A stretch of 64,000 nt of DNA from CAZZNY01 sp964655935 (GTDB lineage Bacteria; Patescibacteriota; Gracilibacteria; BD1-5; UBA2023). This document shows positions 19,743-31,314 of this stretch, in pieces; the stretch's first letter is position 1; every line of letters begins with the position of its first letter. The notes below the pieces were generated by a model, which saw nothing but the letters and a program-made list of their open reading frames with translations, ran no database searches and was not told where the DNA came from. The position numbers and the translations under genes were made by a program. Location of the stretch: assembly GCA_964655935.1 (NCBI GenBank), contig CAZZNY010000001.1, forward strand, positions 806,001 to 870,000, written 5' to 3'.

Positions 19743-19818
19743 ATTTTAAAATGAAAAATTTGTATGAATCCGAATATTTTCTCAGTCTCTCCGTTTCTCT
19801 CCTCGCTGTCTCTAATTC

Positions 19819-21282
19819 CTATCGATCTAGATCCAACACATCATCGATTCGAATCTGCCAAACGAATTCATCGACGTGAGAGACAAGGACCATCGCACCT
19901 TCATATGCATCAAGTGCTTCAGCGATAATCGGAAGATGTCGGAAATTGATATGATTCGTTGGTTCATCAAGAATGAGAAGTCCTGGCTGAAGGAGAACGA
20001 GTCGAGCGAATGAGACGAGACCTTTCTGACCTTCTGAGAGATATCGAATCTGCATTTTCATTACTTCACCGGTGATGAGAAAACCTGCAGCTGACGAACG
20101 AAGAAAGTGTTCTTCCACTTCCCGTCCCGATTCTAAGAGCGCTTTCGAAAGACACTGGTAAACGGTTTCATCGAAGTTCAGTGTCGAAAAATCCTGACGG
20201 TAGTATCCGACGCGAATTCCTGGAGCGATCGTAGCACCTTCTGCTTTTCCAGAAGCTAGTGCTTCAAGAAGCGTACTTTTTCCGATTCCATTAGGTCCCG
20301 AAAGAAGAAGATGAGTTTTTTTACCAAGTTTGATATCGGCAGTTTTTTCTGTGACTTCATGATTTTCGAAAACTTTGAATTTTTCGATCGTAAGAATAGT
20401 TCCACCAATGTCTTCCTGAAGCGGAATCTCGAATGGTCGAATTGCCTTATCTTCTCGACGAGTATCGACCATTGCTTCTTCAAGTTCATCTGCTTTATCT
20501 CGCATTTTTTTCGCGACAAGACGAAGTTTTCCTCATTTATGCGCAAAGACATTCGCTTGTTCTTTATTTGCTTGCGCCTGTTTTTCGAGCTGTGCGTTTT
20601 TCATGTTTTCTCGTTCGATCTGTGCCTTGATTCGGTCAACTACATCATAATAATCGCCGACAAATTGTTCCACTTTTTTCGTGAAAACATCAAGATAGAG
20701 CACTCAATCAGTAAACGCATTCAAGAATTCCGCGTCATGCGAAATAACAATGCAAGTTTTTTTATACGCTCGGAGGAAATCAGTGAGATGATCGATTCCA
20801 GCTCGATCAAGATTATTCGTCGGTTCATCAAGAAGGAGAATGTCTGGCTTCTGGATAAGCGCCGCCGCAAGCAAAAGTCGAGCTTGTTGTCAGCCAGAAA
20901 ACTCGCTTACGAGTCGATCAAGTGGCGCTACAAGATTCACGACCGCAAGCACTTCTGCGATACGCGCATCGATATTATATATTGTGTCATCCGCAAAATA
21001 TTTTCGGAAAAATTTCTGCACTGAAAGTCCTTTATCGTCTTCACGCATAACCTGATGAGAAACAGCAATTCGAAGATTTTTATCGATGTTGATTTTTCCA
21101 TGTTTCGGTCGAATTTCACCCATGATCATTTTAAACATCGTCGTTTTTCCAGAACCATTCTGTCCCATGATTGTCATTTTTTGTCCTTCACGCACATTAA
21201 AAGTCGCTTCATCAAGAATCACTTTGAGATCATAGAGAAAGGTCACGTCATCAAATCGTATTATTGTATCACCTGAAGCCAT
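19819..21282 (-). CDS. ABC-F family ATPase (ribosome-associated)
   Basis: 487 residues with two ABC ATPase domains and no membrane segments. Domain 1: Walker A MGQNGSGKTT, signature FSGGQQARLLLA (its second Gly is TGA at 20887-20889) and Walker B DILLLDEPTNNLD. A charged linker of about 80 residues (IKAQIERENMKNAQLEKQAQANKEQ) is typical of ABC-F proteins. Domain 2: Walker A SGPNGIGKST, signature YLSEGQKGLV and LLILDEPTNHI. ABC-F proteins act on the ribosomal E site. Start taken at MASGDTIIRFDD (21282), because the upstream extension is hydrophobic and unrelated. Confidence 0.9.
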
Positions 21283-21418
21283 ATTGTGTATTTTGAAAAT
21301 ATATAAAAGCCTGGGGATTATAGAGAAAAAAAGTGAAAAAGCAAAAAGAGTACAACTATTTGTAAAAAAGAGAGAAATAAAGTATACTAACAATGATATT
21401 ACATTAATTTCATATTAT

Positions 21419-22105
21419 ATGCCAGCAATTAATCTTCCTAAAATTCCACACACAGATTTCTACATTGGTTCGAATAAGCTTGAGATTGTTACAACAAATA
21501 CAGATGCAAAAACTCTAGAATTTACAAAGACCACTACAGCAAAAGTACAAAATCTTGTAACTCCAGAAATTGGAGGCTTTCCTAAAGAGATTCATCCAGG
21601 AATCATCGAACACGATGATCATTTCGAAATTAATGGCTACATGGTATCAAAAGAAAACTACAAAAAACCCCTCTGTCCAAAAATTGAAATAAATTATTCC
21701 CAGGCTTCACCTACAATTCCACAAGCATGGTCAGAGTTTTTTAATGGTGAAATATTATGGTTTTATAATTGGGAAGGTGCAAAAGTTGAGGCTGCTTATC
21801 GATGAGAATGGCTTCCAGAAATGAATGAACTATCAGAAATGTTGTATTCTATTCCTGGTGATAAATATAAAAAATTAAGTATTTTAAATATCCCCTGGTC
21901 TTGAATTCGAGGTGTGGATGATAAATTTCTTGGCGTCGGTGATTTTTGAGGACTTTGGTCTGCATCTCCAGAAATTAATGACATTTGTGCTCAATGCATA
22001 TTTCTTTCTACAGAAAATTTTTATGGTTTCGGCCCTTATTGGGAAGGTAGAAAATGTGGTTTTCCTGTCCGTTCATTTTTGAAAAAACCAGAACCAGCAA
22101 AATAA
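21419..22105 (+). CDS. FISUMP-like protein
   Basis: 228 residues with no signal peptide seen. The C-terminal half (RGEWLPEMNELSEML, GVGDFGGLWSASPE, YWEGRKCGFPVRSFL) follows the pattern of the Fibrobacter succinogenes major paralogous domain (W-R-L-P...Y/L-W-S-S...G-F-x-V-R). That domain is found in surface or C-type-lectin-fold-like proteins. Three TGA codons sit at turn glycines. The last codons and TAA form the 5' arm of a perfect 28-bp inverted repeat. The function is unknown. Confidence 0.5.
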
Positions 22106-22160
22106 GTCATAAAAATCCTCCAAGTTCATCCCTGAACTTGGAGGATTTTTATGACTTATT
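22101..22160. terminator. Perfect 28-bp inverted repeat with 4-base loop
   Basis: Positions 22101-22128 are exactly reverse-complementary to 22133-22160 around TCCC. The repeat takes in the stop codon of the preceding gene. A TTTTTATGAC stretch in the 3' arm makes it a plausible bidirectional terminator, but the length and perfection are well beyond other terminators here. Confidence 0.8.
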
Positions 22161-22275
22161 TATTATCTTAGGTTCCCGTTTTCACAGGAGTGACAACGTA
22201 TTATTTGTAATAGATCCAGAATATTTTGTACAAAAATTTCAGGATGACATTAGCATATTTTCTCAGTCTCTAAAA

Positions 22276-23913
22276 TTAGTACATCCCCCCCATACCACCC
22301 ATTCCTGGATTCTGCATAGCTGGAGCTTCTTTTTTCTCTGGAATATCTGAGATAACTGCTTCGGTCGTAAGGAACATTCCTGCGATTGAGATCGCATTTT
22401 CCATCGCACTTCGAGTTACTTTTTTCGGATCGATAATACCAGCTTTGAACATATCTTTATAGTCATCAGTCGCTGCATCATAACCAAAACTTACATCAGA
22501 ATTCGTACGAATTGCTTCGACGACGATAGCTCATTCTCGACCTGCATTTTCTGCGATCTGTCGAACTGGATATGATAGAGCTCGAGCGACGATCTGTGCT
22601 CCGATTTCTTGATCTTTATTAACAAAGGTTATTCATTCGAGTGCCCGAGAAGCTTTGAGTAAAGCGACTCATCCACCTGCGACAATCCCTTCTTCGACTG
22701 CCGCTTTCGTAGCATTGAGTGCGTCTTCGATTCGGAGTTTTTTCTCTTTCATTTCGACTTCTGAGGCCGCACCAACTTTGATGACAGCGACACCTCCCGC
22801 AAGTTTTGCGAGTCGTTCGATGATTTTTTCTTTGTCATAGTCAGATTTTGTATTCTCGATCTGATTACGAAGTTCGTTAATACGTCGGTCGATCGCTGAT
22901 TTATCACCCATTCCGCTGATAATCATCGTAGAATCTTTTTTCGAAGTAACCGCTTTTGCAGATCCGAGATGTTCAACAGAAGCATGTTCGAGTTTGTAAC
23001 CGAGTTCGTCTGTGATAACCGTCGCACCAGTCAAAACTGCAATATCTTTGAGCATTTCCTTTTTTCGATCTCCGAATCCTGGAGCCTTGATCGCGAGAAC
23101 TGTAAGAACGCCTTTAAGTTTATTGAGGATAAGAGCTGCGAGCGCTTCTCCATCGACATCATCCGCGATAATAACGAGTTCTCGTTTCCCTGTTCCAGCA
23201 AGTGCTTCAAGAAGTGGAAGAATATCTTTAAGTGAGGTAATTTTCTTATCAGTTACGAGAATTTTCGCATCTGCGATTCTAGCTTCCATTTTTTCTCCGT
23301 CTGTGATCATATAAGGAGAAATATATCCATTTTCGAATTTCATACCTTCCGTAAGTTCGACTTCGAGTCCTTGAGTTTTTCCCTCTTCGACCGTAATAAC
23401 TCCGTCATTTCCGACTTTTCACATCGCTTCAGAAATAATCTTTCCGACTTCACTATCTTGTGCAGCAATAGTCGCTACTTGTTCTATTTCTTCACTAGTA
23501 CTAATCTGTTTTGCGATGTTTGTAAGTTCGATTTCGACGAGTTGACCTGCTTTTTTCATTCCATTTTTGAGTTCGATTGCATTAATTCCAGACCTGATTT
23601 CACGAAGCCCTTCTTTTATCATCGCATACGTGAGAAGTGCTGCAGTTGTCGTACCGTCACCAGCTGCATCATTGGTTTTTGAAGCCGCCTCTTTGATAAG
23701 TTCAGCCCCCATATTCTCGATCTTGTCTTCGAGTTCGATTTCTTTCGCGATTGTTACTCCGTCATTCGTGACTTGTGGAGCTCCGTAACCCTTTGAAAAA
23801 ATGACATTTCGTCCTTTCGGACCGATAGTTGCCATAACGGTTTTCGCGATTTTCTCGACACCAGCGAACATCTTAAGTCGTGCATCGTCTCCGAACGTGA
23901 TATTTTTAGACAT
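22276..23913 (-). CDS. groEL: GroEL chaperonin
   Basis: 545 residues, the normal length. Hallmarks: MATIGPKGRNVIFSKGYG near the N-terminus, TNDAAGDGTTTAALL (ATP-binding), the apical domain FENGYISPYMI, then GDKSAIDRRINELRNQIE and VEEGIVAGGGVALLKA, ending in GMGGMGGMY. It forms the double-ring folding chamber with GroES. A few TGA codons replace Gly (e.g. AGGGVALL). It lies 100 bases downstream of groES on the same strand, the classic groES-groEL order. Confidence 0.97.
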
Positions 23914-24013
23914 AGAAAGAAATGTTAAATTATAAATTTTGAATTACAAATGAATATGTCCTTCTGGAATTTTTAGATCAGGTCCAGAATGACAAATTAC
24001 TGGTTTTAAACTC

Positions 24014-24304
24014 TTAAATGATTTTCGCCAAAATATACTCAAACGCCACAATCTTAAATTTCTGACCTTCGACATCGACCTCATCTCCTGAATATTGTCC
24101 AGAAAGAACTCGATCTCACGGAACAAGATCGATTGTTATCATATTTCCGTCTTTATCTTTTTTTCCTGGACCGACAGCGACGACTTCATACATATTCGGT
24201 CGTTCTTTATTTGCTGACTCAGGGATGTAGATCCCGCTTTTGGTTACTTTTTCAGCTTCTACTCCCCGAAGGAGCACACGATCTGACATTGGTTGGATTT
24301 GCAT
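24014..24304 (-). CDS. groES: GroES co-chaperonin
   Basis: 96 residues. MQIQPMSDRVLLRGVEAEKVTKSGIYIPE carries the N-terminal beta-strand and mobile loop (GIYIPE). VVAVGPGKKDKDGNMI and DRVLSGQYSGDEVDVEG follow, then VAFEYILAKI. One TGA-Gly in 'VPGDRVLS', where the family has V-G-D-x-V. Caps GroEL. Start chosen at MQIQPM. Confidence 0.93.
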
Positions 24305-24422
24305 AGTGCAACAATGATAAATTATAAACAAACGCCATTGTATGTATTTTTCGAAAAATGCAAAATAGCACGCAAATTATATACGTGCTAATTTTAAAGT
24401 CAAGAAAAATTTCTAAAATTAC

Positions 24423-24459
24423 AAAAAAGCGATTATTGCGCTTACATAACGATAATCGC
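24423..24459 (-). terminator. Terminator of the HD-domain gene
   Basis: GCGATTAT (24429-24436) pairs with ATAATCGC (24452-24459). The A-run 24423-24428 gives six U on the minus transcript. Confidence 0.75.
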
Positions 24460-24482
24460 CTGCGTTCTTAATTTTTACTTTC

Positions 24483-25109
24483 CTATTTCTCAGCTTCTAT
24501 CGCTTCCCTGATTTTCACGTGCATCTCAATACGAGAATGCATTTTTTCCGCATTTATTTCCTTGATTTCGGTTCGTTCTTCACGCGAAGTCATCGTTCGG
24601 TATTCGAAGGCACGAAGAAGATTGTGGGTATTTACGAACCATTGTTCTTTCGGAATGTTTTGTCCACCAATTTCTCTCATTTCCTTGCGATATAAAAGTG
24701 TTTTTATAAAGCAATCTTTTCGTCCAAGATTATCGAGATCTGCATCCTGCATAATTTGTTCGAGCTTATTTTTTGGTTCTGAGAAAAGCACGGTCGCCAT
24801 AATAAGACCCTCTATTTTCTTGATTCTTTCCTCCGGCCAAGCGATTTTCGTAAGATATTCTCGAGCGATTTTCGCACCGATTTGTTCATTTTGATAATAT
24901 TGTTCTACGAAACCAGTATCATGAAAAAGCGCTGCCATAAGAATATCGTTCCGGTCTTCTTCGCTCACAAATTCTTTATCGCACAAATAACCGGCTCGAG
25001 AATACACGTCGAGCGTATGGTTGAGATTGTGATATTGATAATGATTGATAGGATCAAGCAAATCTATCACAAAATGAAGCGCGGAATTTATGATTGATTG
25101 TTCTGGCAT
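24483..25109 (-). CDS. HD-domain metal-dependent phosphohydrolase
   Basis: 208 residues, almost all helical. The HD metal-binding set is visible: YHNLNHTLDV (first His), AALFHDTGFVEQY (His-Asp pair) and QDADLDNLGR (last Asp). Members hydrolyse nucleotides or (p)ppGpp-like and cyclic nucleotides; the substrate is not indicated here. No partner domain. No TGA in frame. A separate transcription unit with its own terminator. Confidence 0.8.
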   Translation of the reverse strand: MPEQSIINSALHFVIDLLDPINHYQYHNLNHTLDVYSRAGYLCDKEFVSEEDRNDILMAALFHDTGFVEQYYQNEQIGAKIAREYLTKIAWPEERIKKIEGLIMATVLFSEPKNKLEQIMQDADLDNLGRKDCFIKTLLYRKEMREIGGQNIPKEQWFVNTHNLLRAFEYRTMTSREERTEIKEINAEKMHSRIEMHVKIREAIEAEK

Positions 25110-25297
25110 TACTTTTTATAGTTAAACTTATAACTTTGTCAATTATAACCTAGACAAATGAAAAAAGCAAGAAAACACAAAAAATTGACTTTTTTGGCTT
25201 TTGCAATAGACTTTGCGAAGGAAATAATTCTAAAAATATCGTTCCTACCTTCGCAGGAATGGCTTATCAATTCTTAATTCTTAATTTTTAATTCTTC

Positions 25298-26860
25298 ATG
25301 TCTTCCTACTCTGACGAATCCATCGTCCGTCTCGAAAAAATTAATAAAATGCGTGCACTCGGTATCATCCCATATGCTGATAAATACGATAAAAAAGATA
25401 ACATCGATACACTTCTTTCTCATGGAACTGAGACTTTTCGAACCGTCGAAGAAGTAATACTAGGTCCGACAAAAACTTTTTCCACTGCGGGTCGAATCAT
25501 TTTGTTTCGAAGTTTTGGAAAAATCGCTTTTGCCCATCTACAAGATGCGACTGGAGTCATTCAAGTGATGTTTTCTCGCGATATGCTCAATATCGATACG
25601 GGTACAGAAATAAAAAATACAGTGAGCGAAGAAATGAGTGCCTATAAATTCGTCGAAAAACTTGTTGACCTCGGTGATTTCATCGGAGTAAAATGAGAGC
25701 TGTTTCATACGCACAAAGGGGAGTTAACGCTTTTTGTCAGTGAATTCAAATTCCTCTCAAAAGCCGTCCGACCACTTCCAGAAAAATTCCACGGTCTCGA
25801 GGATCAAGAGATCAAATATCGTCAGCGATATCTCGATCTTATCTCAAGTGATGAAACCTATAATCGAATGTTATTTCGGTCAAATTTTGTCCGTCATCTT
25901 CGGGAATTCTATCACCAAAATGGTTTTATCGAGATCGAAACTCCTGTGCTCGGAAGTGCCGCTTCTGGAGCTGCCGCAAAACCTTTTATCACCCATCATA
26001 ATGACTTTGATGAAGACTATTTTCTTCGTATCTCACCCGAGACAAACCTAAAAAAAGCAACAGTTGGTCGATTCGAACGAGTATTCGAGATCGCTCGAGA
26101 CTTCCGAAACGAAGGATCGGATCCTTCTCATCTTCAGGAATTTACTATGGTCGAGCATTATGCTGTCTACTGGAATTATGAAGATAATATGCGATTTACT
26201 GAGGCAACTTTTGACTATCTTTTCGAAAAACTTGGTATCTCAAAAATCCGAAAAGTAAAAGATAAAGAGTGAGTAGAAAAAGAGGTCGATTTTACGACTC
26301 CTTGGCAACGCGTAGACTATATCAAGTGAGTAGGAGAAGCCTCAGGAATCGATATTACTGCATATGGAATGGACGATGCTGACAAACTTCGAGCTGATAT
26401 CCGCGCGAAAGGCATCGAATTCGAAGGAATGAATGTCATGGGAACGAATACTCTTATCGATTATCTTTTCAAAAAAGTTCTTCGACCAAAAATTCTCGGA
26501 CCAGCTTTCATCACGAATTATCCGAGAGCTATGCAGCCGCTTGCTCGAGCCTCAGATGAACATCCAGGAATTGTCGAACAATTTCAGCTTATCGTAAATG
26601 GTTGGGAAATGCTCAAAGCGTATAGTGAGCTCGTCGATCCAGTCGAACAACAAAGTAATTTCGATGATCAAGCGAAAGCAGCAGCAAAATGAGATGAAGA
26701 AGCAACCGCTAGTGATAACGACTTCGTTCTCGCGATGGAATACGGAATGCCACCACAATCATGACTCTGAATGGGAATCGAGCGAATCGTCGCTATTCTC
26801 ATGGAACAAGACAATCTTCGAGATTGTGTCCTCTTTCCTCTTATGAAGTCTAAGAAATAA
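25298..26860 (+). CDS. lysS: Lysyl-tRNA synthetase, class II
   Basis: 520 residues. An OB-fold anticodon domain (TAGRIILFRSFGKIAFAHLQD, then FIGVKGELF) precedes the class II core. Motif 1 lies around YRQRYLDLI...FVRHLREFYHQNGFIEIETPVL, motif 2 is FEIARDFRNEGSDPSHLQEFTMVEHY, and motif 3 is GLGMGIERIVAILM. TGA encodes Gly in 'VKGELF' and in motif 3 'SGLGMG', where glycine is invariant. It charges tRNA-Lys in the cytoplasm. Terminator follows at once. Confidence 0.96.
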
Positions 26861-26867
26861 TTTTTAT

Positions 26868-26895
26868 AGGTGGACCCACTCGTCCACCTTCTTTT
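26868..26895 (+). terminator. Terminator of lysS
   Basis: AGGTGGAC (26868-26875), 6-base loop, GTCCACCT (26882-26889), then TCTTTT. Confidence 0.8.
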
Positions 26896-26914
26896 ATTTA
26901 GCATTATTTATAAT

Positions 26915-27631
26915 ATGACAACTCAAATACTTGCCCTTACTGCTATTTTTCTTTCTGGAACCGCAGGATACATTCTTCGACTCAAGAAATTTGCTACTCT
27001 TTCTATTTTTAAAGATCTCGTTGTCGTCTGAGCGGCTGCAATGATCGGTGTAAGTATCATCCATATCTTTCCAGAAGTGACCGAAACTCTCAAGATTGCC
27101 CCATTTATTTTCATGGGAGGTTTTCTATTGATATATCTTCTTGAAAATGCTTTCATGGTCCACGCTTGTGTCGAGCATGATTGTCATTTTCATCAGACAT
27201 CTATTCTTTCGTGGGTAGCTATACTGGTTCATACTATCTTTGACGGAGTGGCAATTTCAGCCGCCTTTTCGACGAACAATACTCTCGGTTGGACTGTGCT
27301 CGCTGGAGTCGTTATCCATCAGGTTCCTGTATCAATCTCGCTCGTCTCACTTCTTACTCATTCAAATTTTTCTCGAAAAGTACAAAATATTCTCATGATG
27401 CTTTTTGTGATTGCAGCACCGATCGGTTTTGTCGGAAGTAATCTCTTGTTTTCACACATTCCAGAAGCGATCGTCGCAGGAATTCTTGCTTTCTCAGGAG
27501 GAAGTCTTCTCTATCTCGGAGCATCTGACATCCTTCCAAATGTCCATAAAAAAACCGCGAACCATCAGCTGGTCGCAGCACTGTTTCTCCTCACCCTCAT
27601 TCTTGTCGCGGGAGCGAAGTTTTTTGAATAG
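26915..27631 (+). CDS. ZIP-family divalent metal transporter
   Basis: 238 residues, about seven to eight TM helices. A cytoplasmic-loop histidine cluster (HACVEHDCHFH) separates the early helices from the conserved metal-path helices HTIFDGVAISAAF and HQVPVSISLVSLL, the H-x3-DG and H-x2-P signatures of ZIP transporters. The C-terminal helix pair (LAFSGGSLLYLGASDILP) is also typical. Imports Zn, Fe or Mn across the cytoplasmic membrane; the ion cannot be assigned. One TGA-Gly (VVVGAAAMIG). Confidence 0.88.
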
Positions 27632-27642
27632 TTTTTATATAG

Positions 27643-27668
27643 AAAAAGGGGCTTAAGTAGCCCCTTCT
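27643..27668. terminator. Bidirectional hairpin between the ZIP gene and the small TM protein
   Basis: AAGGGGC (27646-27652) and GCCCCTT (27660-27666) around a 7-base loop that contains the TAA of the minus-strand gene. The A-run before it gives the U-run for the minus strand. The plus-strand side is only TTCTT. Confidence 0.65.
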
Positions 27669-27847
27669 TGGCGGTTCGCCGCCTGTCGTCTGAGATCTCT
27701 GATGGCCAGGTATCCAATCCACCAAAGGATCAGAAGTCCCGGAATTACTGTGACTAGAATCCTCCAGTCCCATCTCGTAAAAAATCCGAGAAGGAGCGAT
27801 CCGAGAGTGAATATCCCCGGAATGAGCAAGGCCTCATGTAACTTCAT
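27653..27847 (-). CDS. Small two-TM membrane protein
   Basis: 64 residues: two hydrophobic helices (LLIPGIFTLGSLLLGFF and ILVTVIPGLLILWWIGYLAI) and a basic C-terminus (RDLRRQAANRQEGAT). No family recognised. Base composition is somewhat GC-richer than neighbours, and no TGA is used. Confidence 0.5.
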   Translation of the reverse strand: MKLHEALLIPGIFTLGSLLLGFFTRWDWRILVTVIPGLLILWWIGYLAIRDLRRQAANRQEGAT

Positions 27848-28218
27848 GAAAAACTCCGAAAAAAGGATGGGCGAACACTAAAGTTGCCCAGAGTTGTTTA
27901 GAAAAACTACCTGAACGACTATATGGGAGTATATGAGAGAATTGAATTTTGCAAAAAAATATTTTTTCTCTATAATTCAAGAGAAATCGTTGATAAATCT
28001 TTTCCATGCAAATGTATTTTGTTCCATCTTTTTGTCCCGCGGGGTATTCACAATACTGCCTGTAGGTCTTTTTGGACTACAAATACTATTCTTCTTAAAA
28101 CACCCCTTATTCCCGTCTACATGGGAATAACATAGTTTGTATCTCATGTTCTTTCTATTGCCCCATAGAACAAGATACTAACTTTGTAACTTTGTAACTT
28201 TGTAACTTTGTAACTATT
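27848..28218. repeat. 371-base gap with repeats, no gene seen
   Basis: Contains a TTCCCGTCTACATGGGAAT-type hairpin at 28108-28135 and an 8-bp tandem array TAACTTTG x4 at 28179-28215, ending 4 bases before the proS start. The rest is AT-rich. No convincing ORF in any frame. Confidence 0.6.
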
Positions 28219-29889
28219 ATGCTATTCCTCTCAAAATTTCCTTTCAAAACCCTCAAAACGGTTCCAAATGGATCCGATAATAAATCTACATGACTTCTTC
28301 TTCAGGCAGGATACATCCGGCAAGAGCTTGCTGGAGCTTATAATTTCCTTCATTATGGAATGCGAGTGCTCCATAAAATAGAACAGATTATCCGTGAAGA
28401 ACTCGACGCACTCGGTGCGACAGAGATCCAGATGACAGCTCTCGGAAGCCGAGAACACTGGCTTGCAACTGGTCGATGGGACACGGTTCCTATTCTTTTC
28501 AAGATTCAAGCGGGAGAAGGAAGAGAATATGCCCTGAATGCTACTCATGAAGAGATCGTAACGCCACTTATGCGAGAATTCATCCAGTCATATAAAGACC
28601 TTGGAAATATGAGTATTTATCAATTCCAAACGAAATTTCGAAACGAGGCTCGTGCAAAATCAGGGATTCTTCGAGGTCGAGAATTTCGAATGAAAGATAT
28701 GTATTCTTTCCATACTGACACGGCATCTCTCGATGCTTATTATGAACAAGCAACACAAACATATAACAAGATCTATGAACGACTCGGTATTGGATCTGAT
28801 ACTTTTGTGGTAAACGCTTCCGGATGAGTTTTTACCAGCCGTAATTCTCATGAATTCCAGACAAAAGTCGAGATCGGTGAAGATCTCATCTTCCAAAATC
28901 CAAAAACTGGAATCTGTTATAATGTCGAGCTCGCACCAAGTAAGTCTCCTTATATAAATGAAAAAGAGGAGATGAAAGATCTAAGCGAGGTCGAAGGAGC
29001 AAATATAGTAGGTGTGGAGGATCTTGTGAAATTCCTCTGAGTACCCGCTCACCATACCACAAAAACTCTTTTCTTCGAGACAGAAACTGGCGAACCAATT
29101 GTAGCAGTTGTCCGAGGTGTCTATGATGTCAACGAACTTAAGCTTCTCCGAGTCATCGGATGTGAAGAAATCAAGCTTGCAAGTGCCGAGACAATTATGA
29201 AACTTACTGGAGCTGTTGTTTGATATGCTGGGCTTTATAATTTACCAGAAAACATCCGAGTTTTCTGTGATGAATCAATCGAGTGAATGATCAATTTTGA
29301 GTGTGGATGTAATAAGACGAACTTCCATGCAGTAAATGTAAATTTCTGACGAGACGTAAAACTCCCAGAACAATTCTATGATATCAAACTCGCGCGAATC
29401 GGTGATATCGACCCAACCACTGGTGATATCTATGAGACATTCAAAGCTTCTGAAGTCGGAAATATTTTCCCACTTGAGACAAAATATACCGATGCTTTCG
29501 ATGTTAATTATGCTGATGCGGAAGGAAAAAAACAAAAGGTTATCATGGGCTGTTACGGTCTCGGGGTTTCCCGTGTTATGGGCGTTATCGCTGAGAAATT
29601 CATGGATGAGAAAGGCCTCATTTGGCCAGAAGCTATCGCTCCATATAGCCATTATATAATCGTCCATGGTGAACATATGGATGAAGCAAAAAAACTCGCG
29701 ACAGATCTCGAAAAATCCGGAGCGGAAGTCATTATCGATGATAGAAATACTGGTTTCGGACAAAAAGCCTGAGATGCAGACCTTCTCGGAATTCCGAATC
29801 GAGTCATTCTCTCAGATAAGACGCTCGCTGCTGGAGGATATGAACTCAAGAGACGAACTGAGAGTGAAGGAAAGATTGTAGCATTATAA
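28219..29889 (+). CDS. proS: Prolyl-tRNA synthetase
   Basis: 556 residues, prokaryotic-type ProRS. N-terminus KSTGLLLQAGYIRQELAGAYNFL (its first Gly is TGA), motif 1/2 region TEIQMTALGSREHWLATGRWD and KFRNEARAKSGILRGREFRMKDMYSF, then a YbaK-like editing insertion (GVPAHHTTKTLFFET...VRGVYDVNELKL). Motif 3 is MGCYGLGVSRVMG, and the C-terminal anticodon domain has IDDRNTGFGQKAGDADLLGIP. Numerous TGA-Gly. It sits directly behind a tandem repeat that supplies its 5' leader. Confidence 0.96.
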
Positions 29890-29930
29890 ATACGTCATCC
29901 TGAACTTGTTTCGCCATCCCCCAAAAGCAA

Positions 29931-29961
29931 GAAAAAGAAGAGCTTATCGCTCTTCTTTTTG
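29931..29961. terminator. Bidirectional terminator between proS and the 400-residue unknown
   Basis: AAAAAGAAGAGC and GCTCTTCTTTTT around TTATC. Symmetrical A- and T-tracts serve both convergent genes. The stop codon of the minus gene lies in the loop. Confidence 0.8.
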
Positions 29962-31146
29962 TAATTTTCTTATTTCTTCAAACTCAGGAGAATATCGAAA
30001 ATTTAGAACTTCTACAAGTTCACTTGCTGGCGTACGTCCCAATCCACGAGCACATTGATAGAAAAGACTTTTAATCATATCTCCTATTTCGTGCGGATAA
30101 ATCACCATTGCCACTTTTTCTGATTCGAGAGATTCATCAGCGACGGGCAGTGGTTTTTTGTTACTCTGGCAAAATACAAGTTCATTATTTGGACCAATAA
30201 GAATAGGATACGCGGCCTCATTATATGGACGAGACACATGATGCTTGGCAAATTGTTGTCACCAACGACTCATTTTTTGTGGAAATTCCATTGAACACAC
30301 AAAGTGCGCATCTCGCGCAAATGCAGAAGCCCCCATAAGATGTTCTGTACAGCTACCTCAAAAATATGGTTGTACTCATAATGTTTTTAAAAAATTCTCA
30401 CGTTTCTTTGGTGTACTTAAAAAATCTACTTTTGCACCAATTTCATCCACATACTTGAGTAGAATAGCTAAGAAGTCGGCCTCTACGGAATGGTATGAAA
30501 CAACCCATTGTACACTTTCACGCATCGGACGATAGAGTACGTTTTTACCAAGAGGATCTATTGTAGGATAAGAAGTAACATCTTCTCGTATGATTTGCAT
30601 ATCTGAATGAACACATCATCCAATGATAGACTGAAATTTCTGTGTATTTGGCAAAATAGTCTTCCAGGAATATCCCTTGCGCCAAGTTTTATCTAACGAA
30701 CTAAGTATGTGTTCCACTATATAGGCACTTACTGTACTCACGAAAGTAGTACGATCAGGAAAACCAAACGTTTCCGGATTCCATGTTTCTTCAGGAGAAA
30801 GAATGGCGGCCGCAATATCACCCACCATAAGGCGAATATCTTCTATTTCTACTTTAACTTTTTGAGCACCCTGTAATTTGTCCACTTGCCAATTAAAAGA
30901 ATGTATGTCTTTAAATAAACCATCTATCTGACGAAGAGCGGTTTTATCTGGAGTATTAAAATATCCACGTTCACGAAGAAAAATAACTTGATCTCGCAAA
31001 TCTCTATCGGAAAAAAATCCCGTCACATCAGGTACTCCATCTTCAAATTTCTCATGTTGTCGCTTGAGTCGCTTGAATCGTGGTGCCAAATCACCTTTTT
31101 CAAGTTTTTCCACAGCTTCAGGGTAAGTCAAATACCGAGACTGCAT
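29944..31146 (-). CDS. Unknown 400-residue soluble protein
   Basis: I do not recognise this protein. Reading four TGA codons as Gly gives a continuous 400 residues starting MQSRYLTYPEAVEKLEKG. There is no signal peptide or TM segment. Visible landmarks are an N-terminal charged helical region, a cluster in the middle (GGCVHSDMQII, VVSYHSVEADFL), a GGSCTEHLMGASAFARDAHFVCS segment with two Cys and two His, and a C-terminal helix (SPEFEEIRKLQKEER). The Cys/His pattern could be catalytic or metal-binding (inference). It is convergent with proS and divergent from ATPase paralogue 2, 168 bases away. Confidence 0.6.
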
Positions 31147-31260
31147 AATTACCAATTTTATGTATATATAATCCTATTATTTATACAAAAATAATCTCCC
31201 TTGTCAAACTCCACTACACCAAAAATTTCCACTTCCGCAAGCATTAGCCACATAAGTTTT

Positions 31261-31288
31261 TTGTATTTTTCATTTTTTATGCTATACT
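31261..31288 (+). promoter_or_regulatory. Promoter for ATPase paralogue 2
   Basis: TTGTAT (31261-31266), 16-base spacer, TATACT (31283-31288). Predicted start about 20 bases before the ATG at 31315; no Shine-Dalgarno in that short leader. Confidence 0.6.
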
Positions 31289-31314
31289 TCCCATAAGAAC
31301 TTTTACACATCCTT

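Noticed and set aside
28179..28215. Possible CRISPR array
   Set aside because: Contiguous 8-bp units with no spacers, and no cas genes in the window.
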